Program-made: the position numbers and the translations under genes
Origin: Lachnospiraceae bacterium
GTDB lineage: Bacteria > Bacillota_A > Clostridia > Lachnospirales > Lachnospiraceae
Assembly: GCA_017626435.1 (NCBI GenBank)
Contig: JAGAIR010000027.1
Coordinates: forward strand, 1 to 10,846
Length of the DNA stretch: 10,846 nucleotides
Direction of reading: 5' to 3'
Notes under the pieces: generated by a model
Databases searched by the model: none
Told to the model about the DNA's origin: nothing
Seen by the model: only the letters and a program-made list of their open reading frames with translations
Shown here: piece by piece, positions 6,817-10,846 of the stretch
Layout of the letters: the number at the start of each line of letters is the position of its first letter
Numbering within the stretch: position 1 is the first letter of the stretch

Positions 6817-6851
6817 TCTCTAAGAGAAAGGTATGGTACGCAAATGAGTGA
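6777..6851 (+). CDS. Possible 24-codon leader ORF coupling to the ATPase gene
   Basis: An ATG at 6777 opens a 24-codon frame ending in TGA at 6849-6851. It begins MLAYSKDG, is rich in Lys, Arg and Tyr, and resembles no family known to me. AAGGAG (6760-6765) lies 11 nt upstream, a better ribosome site than the ATPase has. The frame overlaps the first 8 bases of the ATPase gene in another reading frame, the arrangement expected for translational coupling. Its first third also forms the 19-bp stem-loop at 6773-6816, so translating ribosomes would open that structure. The frame could equally be chance, since it is short. Confidence 0.35.
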   Translation: MLAYSKDGIRKHYISKRKVWYANE

Positions 6852-8355
6852 AATCTTATTACAGGCGAAACAGATTTCCAAGCATTTTGGCGGAGTAACC
6901 GCACTTGACAGGGTGGATCTTACCATAAAAAAGGGAGAAATCCATTGCCTGATGGGAGAAAACGGATGCGGAAAATCAACGCTGATTAAAATTATTTCCG
7001 GCTTTTACAGACCGGATGGGGGAAGTATTACATTTGAGGGGAAGGAATACGACAGACTTTCCATTGCGGAATCAATAGGACTGGGAATTCAGGTTATTTA
7101 TCAGGATATGTCTATTTTTCCCAATCTGACTGTAGCAGAAAATATTGCGATCAACAATGAGCTTTATAACCGCAGGAAGCTTGTGAACTGGAAGGCGGTA
7201 AAGAGCATTGCAAAAGAGGCGCTGGATCATATTGGTATTGAACTGCCACTAGAGGCTGTTGTGGGAGAGCTTTCCGTTGCTGATAAGCAGCTGATTGCTA
7301 TCGCCAGGGCGATTCTGAATAATTCCAAACTGATTATTATGGACGAGCCCACATCTGCACTGACAAGGAAAGAGGTAGACAAGCTGTTTAAGGTTATCAG
7401 ACAGCTACAGCAGGAGGGCATTTCCACACTGTTTGTCAGCCACAAGCTGGATGAGGTATTTGAGATCGCAGATCAGTTTACGGTTTTCAGAAATGGAAAG
7501 CTCGTAGTAGCCGATTCTGCAAAGAATATCAATGACGAGCAGTTTGTTTATTATATGACAGGAAGAAAGCTGGAAGAGGTTGCTTTTACACCTAAGAAGA
7601 TCGACCATGACAGAGCGATTCTGAAGGTAGAGAATCTGGGACTGACGAACGGCTTTGCAAACATCAGCTTTGAGATCCATCCGGGAGAGATCCTTGGTAT
7701 CACGGGACTTCTCGGCTCCGGACGTACAGAGCTTGCCAAAACTCTGTTTGGACTTTACAGTGCCACAGAAGGACATATTTATATTGACGGCAGAGAGGTT
7801 CAGATCAGAACTCCCATGGATGCGATCCGGCATAAAATTGCCTACGTGCCGGAGGACCGTCTGACAGAGGGACTTTTCCTGACACAGTCGATTGAGAACA
7901 ACATGATCGTTTCCAATATTGACCGTTTAAAGACAGGAAAGAAGACTGTGGATTATGAAAAAGGACATGAGGACAGTCTTGCCTGGGTAAAGAACCTTGG
8001 GATCAAGCTCAATGAGCTTAAGGATGGCATCCAGACACTTTCCGGCGGAAACCAGCAGAAGGTTGTTCTTGGTAAATGGCTTGAGACAGAGCCAAGAGTA
8101 CTGATCCTGAACGGGCCTACGGTTGGCGTTGATATTGCTGCCAAATTTGATATACATGCTTATTTAAGAACACTTGCAGAAAAAATGAATCTTGCCATTC
8201 TTCTGATCTCCGATGATATTTCAGAAGTGCTCAATAACTGCAACAGAATCCTGATTATTAAAAATGGTCGGATTGTCAGTGAGCATGTCAATACAGAGCT
8301 GGACCAGCACAGGCTTCAGGAGCTGGTTACGGGAAGTAAGGAGGAAACAGCATGA
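6844..8355 (+). CDS. Sugar ABC transporter ATP-binding protein, two fused ABC domains
   Basis: 503-residue cytoplasmic ATPase with two ABC domains in tandem, as in RbsA/MglA/LsrA. Domain 1 (about 4-235) has Walker A GENGCGKS (38-45), signature LSVADKQ (143-149), Walker B 'IIMDEP' with D167-E168, and the switch His in 'FVSHK'. Domain 2 (about 255-500) has Walker A GLLGSGRT (288-295, Arg for Lys as is usual in this class) and a canonical signature LSGGNQQK (399-406), but Walker B reads ILNGPTVGVD, with N423 and G424 in place of the usual Asp-Glu. One composite ATP site is therefore canonical and the other degenerate. The start was chosen at the ATG at 6844 (protein MSEILLQAKQ), because the family aligns from there; an upstream in-frame TTG is inside the stem-loop. 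The nearest AAAGG is 12 nt away, so coupling to the leader ORF is plausible. The stop overlaps the next gene by 4 bp. Confidence 0.93.
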   Translation: MSEILLQAKQISKHFGGVTALDRVDLTIKKGEIHCLMGENGCGKSTLIKIISGFYRPDGGSITFEGKEYDRLSIAESIGLGIQVIYQDMSIFPNLTVAENIAINNELYNRRKLVNWKAVKSIAKEALDHIGIELPLEAVVGELSVADKQLIAIARAILNNSKLIIMDEPTSALTRKEVDKLFKVIRQLQQEGISTLFVSHKLDEVFEIADQFTVFRNGKLVVADSAKNINDEQFVYYMTGRKLEEVAFTPKKIDHDRAILKVENLGLTNGFANISFEIHPGEILGITGLLGSGRTELAKTLFGLYSATEGHIYIDGREVQIRTPMDAIRHKIAYVPEDRLTEGLFLTQSIENNMIVSNIDRLKTGKKTVDYEKGHEDSLAWVKNLGIKLNELKDGIQTLSGGNQQKVVLGKWLETEPRVLILNGPTVGVDIAAKFDIHAYLRTLAEKMNLAILLISDDISEVLNNCNRILIIKNGRIVSEHVNTELDQHRLQELVTGSKEETA

Positions 8356-9383
8356 AGGGCAAAAACTTACTGAAGAAAAATGAATTCTATATTGTGATCA
8401 TCATTGCAGTGCTGGCCTGCATTATCCAGGCGATCAGCGGACAGTTCTTTACCTCCAACAATCTAGTGGATCTTTTAAGGAGCATGATCGTGCCGGGAAT
8501 GATGGCTGCCGGTCTGTTTATGGTCATTGTATCAGGAAACATTGATGTTTCCTTTCCCTATACGGCAATGCTCTGTATGTTTGCCGTAACAAAGTGGTTT
8601 TCTGTGATTAATTATCAGGGACCGGTATTTCTGGCATTTCTGATCGCTGGACTGATTGGCCTGGTGCTTGGACTTCTGAATGGTGTCCTTGCTGCCTGGC
8701 TGAAGCTTCCGACATTGATCATTACACTTGGTACCTGCACGATCTTCCTTGGAATTACCCAGGGTGTCCTGCAGAGCAGTGTTATCTCCGTGCTGCCGGC
8801 ACCAATGGCCAAAATGGCGGCAACCAATCTGTTCAGCGTAGTAAACGGAGAAACGGGGCTTGGCAGCTCCATGCCAGTCAGTATCCTGTTCCTGATTGCC
8901 ATTTATCTGATCGTAGGCTTTATCATGAAGTATACCATGCTGGGACGTGGGATCTATGCAGTGGGCGGTGATCCGGTAGCGGCAGAAAGAGCAGGCTTTA
9001 ACGTAAACTTTATTCGTATCTTTGTCTTTACCTTTATGGGTGTCGTTGGCGGAATTACCGGCATCACACAGGTTACTGTTTCCGGAATGTGTCAGATCAA
9101 CTTCTTTGATGGGTATGAGATGACGATTATCGCAGCTGTCGTACTTGGCGGTGCCAATATCGCAGGTGGCTCCGGAACAGTGATCGGAACCTTCCTTGGC
9201 GTGCTACTGATGAAAATGATCTCCAACAACCTGATTCTGCTTGGCATTCCGACAAACTGGAGCAAGTTCATGACAGGTATTCTGATCATTGCCGGTGTGA
9301 GCATGTCAGCCTATAAGAGCGTGCTTGCAAAGCGCAGGGTCGCATCCAATATTCTGGAAGACGGACATAAGGAGGAGGCATAG
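8352..9383 (+). CDS. Sugar ABC transporter permease 1 (BPD_transp_2 family)
   Basis: 343-residue inner-membrane permease of the ribose/galactose/AI-2 type. Hydrophobic segments are seen at roughly 12-30, 45-62, 68-85, 92-115, 120-140, 175-192, 222-245, 256-275, 277-297 and 305-320. The family's cytoplasmic coupling region is 'GRGIYAVGGDPVAAERAGF' (198-216), and the late glycine-rich motif 'GGANIAGGSGTVIGT' is at 266-280. The family's frequent SGGIDLS motif appears as SGNIDVS (61-67). It starts inside the ATPase stop codon (ATGA overlap), so the two should be made together, and it is followed after 2 nt by the second permease. It should form a heterodimer with that protein. The substrate is not readable from the sequence. 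Confidence 0.92.
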   Translation: MKGKNLLKKNEFYIVIIIAVLACIIQAISGQFFTSNNLVDLLRSMIVPGMMAAGLFMVIVSGNIDVSFPYTAMLCMFAVTKWFSVINYQGPVFLAFLIAGLIGLVLGLLNGVLAAWLKLPTLIITLGTCTIFLGITQGVLQSSVISVLPAPMAKMAATNLFSVVNGETGLGSSMPVSILFLIAIYLIVGFIMKYTMLGRGIYAVGGDPVAAERAGFNVNFIRIFVFTFMGVVGGITGITQVTVSGMCQINFFDGYEMTIIAAVVLGGANIAGGSGTVIGTFLGVLLMKMISNNLILLGIPTNWSKFMTGILIIAGVSMSAYKSVLAKRRVASNILEDGHKEEA

Positions 9384-9385
9384 TT

Positions 9386-10399
9386 ATGGGAAAGAAAAAG
9401 AGATTTGATGTAAAGAGCCTTCTGAATATCAGTTCCAACAATAAAAAACTGTTAGGAATGCTTTTACTGGTTGTTATTGTATTGTCAATCGCAACAGGCG
9501 GCAGCTTTGCCGGGATCGGGCAGTTTAAGCTGATCGCTTATCTGTTTCCTGAAATGGGTGTACTTGCCCTTGGCATGATGCTTGCCATGGTCAGCGGTGG
9601 TATCGATCTGACTGTAATTGCAGTGGCAGATCTTGCCGGAATTTTGAGTTGCCTTTTTATGAAAGCGATCATGCCTGCAGATGCGGCTATGCCGGTTCAA
9701 ATCCTGGTGCTTCTGGTAACACTGCTCTTTGCCCTTGCGATCGGTGCAGTCTGCGGACTGTTTACAGGTATCCTGATCGCAAGAGTCGGTGTGCCGGCCA
9801 TGGTGGCAACCCTTGGTGCATCTGATATTATCCTTGGAATTGCTGTTGGTATCACCAATGGATCCTCTATCAAGGAGCTGCCTCCGATTCTGTGCAGAGT
9901 TGTTAACTTTGAGCTATTTGGGCTGATTCCCGGAACAACGATCGTATTTATCATCTGTGCAGCTCTGGTGGCATTCCTTCTGAATATGACGGCGACCGGC
10001 TTCAAGATCTACATGATCGGTTCCAATGCAACGGCTTCTGAATATTCGGGAAGTGATAATAAGAAAATCCTGACCCTTACCTATATGATTAGTGGTATGC
10101 TTTCGGCGGTAGCTGGACTTCTGATGTGCGGACACTTCAATTCAGCCCGCTCTGACTTCGGAAAATCCTATCTGACACCGGCAATATTAATTTGTGTGTT
10201 GGCAGGTGTTAATCCTAATGGGGGAGTTGGTAAAGTTAGCGGAATTGTATTAGCAGTCATTATTTTGCAATCACTTTCGTCTGGTTTTGCTATGTTTCCA
10301 TCTATTTCTGATTATTATAAGAATCTTATATGGGGATTGGTACTAATTGGAATTATGATTATGAATGTAGTGACAGCGAAAAAAGGGCAAAATAAGTAG
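9386..10399 (+). CDS. Sugar ABC transporter permease 2 (BPD_transp_2 family), with foreign-looking 3' end
   Basis: 337-residue partner permease. After a basic N-terminus (MGKKKR), hydrophobic stretches occur at about 22-38, 47-70, 78-93, 103-132, 137-156, 180-199, 228-250, 264-276, 284-300 and 314-330. SGGIDLT (70-76) and the coupling loop around 'KIYMIGSNATASEYSG' (207-222) fit the family, as does the glycine motif GVNPNGGVG (274-282). The ribosome site GGAGGAGG (9371-9378) lies 7 nt upstream. From about codon 266 (base 10181) to the stop, leucine is coded by TTA, TTG, CTT and CTA instead of CTG, and GC falls to about 28-43% per 60-base line, against roughly 40-47% just upstream. The protein remains full length and in frame, so the change suggests gene conversion or a recombination joint, not damage. 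Confidence 0.92.
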   Translation: MGKKKRFDVKSLLNISSNNKKLLGMLLLVVIVLSIATGGSFAGIGQFKLIAYLFPEMGVLALGMMLAMVSGGIDLTVIAVADLAGILSCLFMKAIMPADAAMPVQILVLLVTLLFALAIGAVCGLFTGILIARVGVPAMVATLGASDIILGIAVGITNGSSIKELPPILCRVVNFELFGLIPGTTIVFIICAALVAFLLNMTATGFKIYMIGSNATASEYSGSDNKKILTLTYMISGMLSAVAGLLMCGHFNSARSDFGKSYLTPAILICVLAGVNPNGGVGKVSGIVLAVIILQSLSSGFAMFPSISDYYKNLIWGLVLIGIMIMNVVTAKKGQNK

Positions 10400-10457
10400 A
10401 CAACCATTGACAAATAGAAAGGTATAGTGTAGCCTATAAGCAGATGTCAGTCAGAAA

Positions 10458-10486
10458 TTGGCATTCGAATAGAAAAATTTAATAAT
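10458..10486 (+). promoter_or_regulatory. Promoter of the metK transcript
   Basis: TTGGCA (10458-10463) and AATAAT (10481-10486) each match five of six consensus bases and are spaced 17 bp apart. The expected start is near 10493, the first base of the riboswitch P1 stem, which supports both calls. No clear intrinsic terminator is seen between the permease stop at 10399 and this promoter, so some read-through from the sugar operon is possible and would be caught by the riboswitch terminator. Confidence 0.7.
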
Positions 10487-10492
10487 GTGCAA

Positions 10493-10607
10493 TCTCTTAT
10501 TCAGAGTGGTGGAGGTACATAGGACCTGAGAAGCCACGGCAACCCCGATAACGGAAGGTGCCTACCTGAGCGAGTGAAAGCCTTAAGGCGAATCGAACAA
10601 TAAGAGG
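10493..10607 (+). promoter_or_regulatory. SAM-I (S-box) riboswitch aptamer
   Basis: The conserved S-box core is present in order: CTCTTATT closing strand (10494-10501), AGAGTGGTGGAGG, then GAAGCCACGGCAACC, GGTGC, a GCCTTAAGGC P4 hairpin (10580-10589), and the AATAAGAG strand (10599-10606) that closes P1 with 8-9 bp. SAM binding stabilises P1. The 3' P1 strand AATAAGAGGAT (10599-10609) can instead pair with ATCCGCTTATT (10627-10637) of the terminator with a single mismatch, giving the antiterminator. High SAM therefore favours termination and low SAM lets metK be transcribed. Confidence 0.96.
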
Positions 10608-10626
10608 ATTTGATAATCGAACGTCG

Positions 10627-10657
10627 ATCCGCTTATTTAATAAATAAGCGGATTTTT
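10627..10657 (+). terminator. Intrinsic terminator of the SAM riboswitch
   Basis: The segment 10627-10653 is a perfect palindrome centred on base 10640, giving a stem of about 11-12 bp (ATCCGCTTATT with AATAAGCGGAT) and a tiny AT loop, directly followed by five T residues (10653-10657). Its 5' strand is the same segment that pairs with the 3' side of P1 in the antiterminator, so the two folds exclude each other. Confidence 0.93.
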
Positions 10658-10710
10658 CTGTCGCAGATTCATTCTGCACATCAAAAAATGAATAACAAAG
10701 GAGAGAAAAA

Positions 10711-10846
10711 ATGGAAAAAAGATTATTTACTTCCGAATCAGTAACAGAAGGCCATCCCGACAAAGTCTGCGATGCCATTTCAGATGCAATTCTTGATGCC
10801 TGCATGGAAAAAGATCCCATGAGCCGTGTGGCATGCGAGACAGCTA
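10711..10846 (+). CDS. metK: S-adenosylmethionine synthetase, N-terminal part
   Basis: The last 136 bases encode the first 45 residues of MetK, which makes S-adenosylmethionine from methionine and ATP in the cytoplasm. The diagnostic N-terminal motif is intact: [20 protein letters not shown], with H15 and D17 of the GHPDK ATP/phosphate site, followed by 'LDACMEKDP' and 'VACET'. AAAGGAGAG (10697-10705) lies just upstream of the ATG. The SAM-I riboswitch and terminator at 10493-10657 control it by product feedback. The gene continues past the right edge. Confidence 0.97.
   Translation, partial: MEKRLFTSESVTEGHPDKVCDAISDAILDACMEKDPMSRVACETA

Noticed and set aside
6781..6843. N-terminal extension of the ATPase from TTG 6781
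   Set aside because: The extra 21 residues do not align with the family, the start is buried in the stem-loop and has no suitably spaced ribosome site.
6833..6847. Four-codon ORF (ATG 6833 to TGA 6845) overlapping the ATPase start
   Set aside because: The AAAGG is only 1 nt from this ATG, too close for initiation; the longer frame from 6777 is better supported.
5702..10399. An AI-2 (Lsr) uptake system
   Set aside because: The binding protein and ATPase resemble Lsr components, but the kinase is AraB-like and not LsrK-like, the regulator is DeoR and not LsrR/SorC type, and lsrF/lsrG are absent.
10407..10440. Promoter from TTGACA at 10407
   Set aside because: No acceptable -10 lies 16-18 bp downstream; TATAGT is too close (10 bp) and TATAAG too far (22 bp). 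The pair at 10458-10486 fits the riboswitch start better.
1..10846. CRISPR arrays, tRNA/rRNA genes, IS elements, phage genes
   Set aside because: No regularly spaced repeats, cloverleaf-like segments, transposase or integrase motifs were seen on either strand.

Overview
The window looks like chromosomal DNA of a low-to-mid GC Gram-positive of the class Clostridia, most likely a Lachnospiraceae gut-type bacterium. The reasons are strong AGGAGG-type ribosome sites, a lipoprotein solute-binding protein instead of a periplasmic one, an S-box (SAM-I) riboswitch with an intrinsic terminator ahead of metK, and ABC sugar-uptake genes of the kind common in that family. The species cannot be named from the sequence alone.

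Layout. Positions 1-84 (minus strand) hold the first codons of a gene whose start resembles HD/HD-GYP-domain proteins; it has a perfect-consensus sigma-A promoter at 152-180. Positions 230-892 (minus) encode a HAD-superfamily phosphatase. A 175-bp AT-rich divergent region (893-1067) carries two tandem pairs of a TGCAATA heptamer arranged symmetrically, which look like operators. From 1068 to 10399 there is one co-directional, tightly packed run: DeoR-family regulator, BtpA/SgcQ-family TIM barrel, SIS-domain sugar-phosphate isomerase-like protein, NagB-like deaminase/isomerase, FGGY kinase of the ribulokinase type, lipoprotein sugar-binding protein, double ABC ATPase and two permeases. After a short gap, 10458-10846 holds a promoter, a SAM-I riboswitch with antiterminator/terminator, and the start of metK.

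How it works together (inference). The ABC transporter brings in an unphosphorylated sugar or sugar derivative. The FGGY kinase phosphorylates it, and the SIS, NagB-like and BtpA/SgcQ-like proteins convert the phosphate to a central metabolite. The HAD enzyme may remove excess or dead-end phosphates, and the DeoR protein probably senses a phosphorylated intermediate. The combination does not match the textbook arabinose, ribose, GlcNAc, rhamnose or AI-2 (Lsr) operons, and the SIS and NagB-like proteins carry substitutions at positions important in characterised relatives. The substrate is therefore open, and this is the best candidate in the window for an undescribed pathway.

Other notable points are a 19-bp stem-loop overlapping a possible 24-codon leader ORF between the binding-protein and ATPase genes, a sharp change in base composition and codon use in the last ~70 codons of the second permease, and the position of the palindrome over the -35 box at the left edge.
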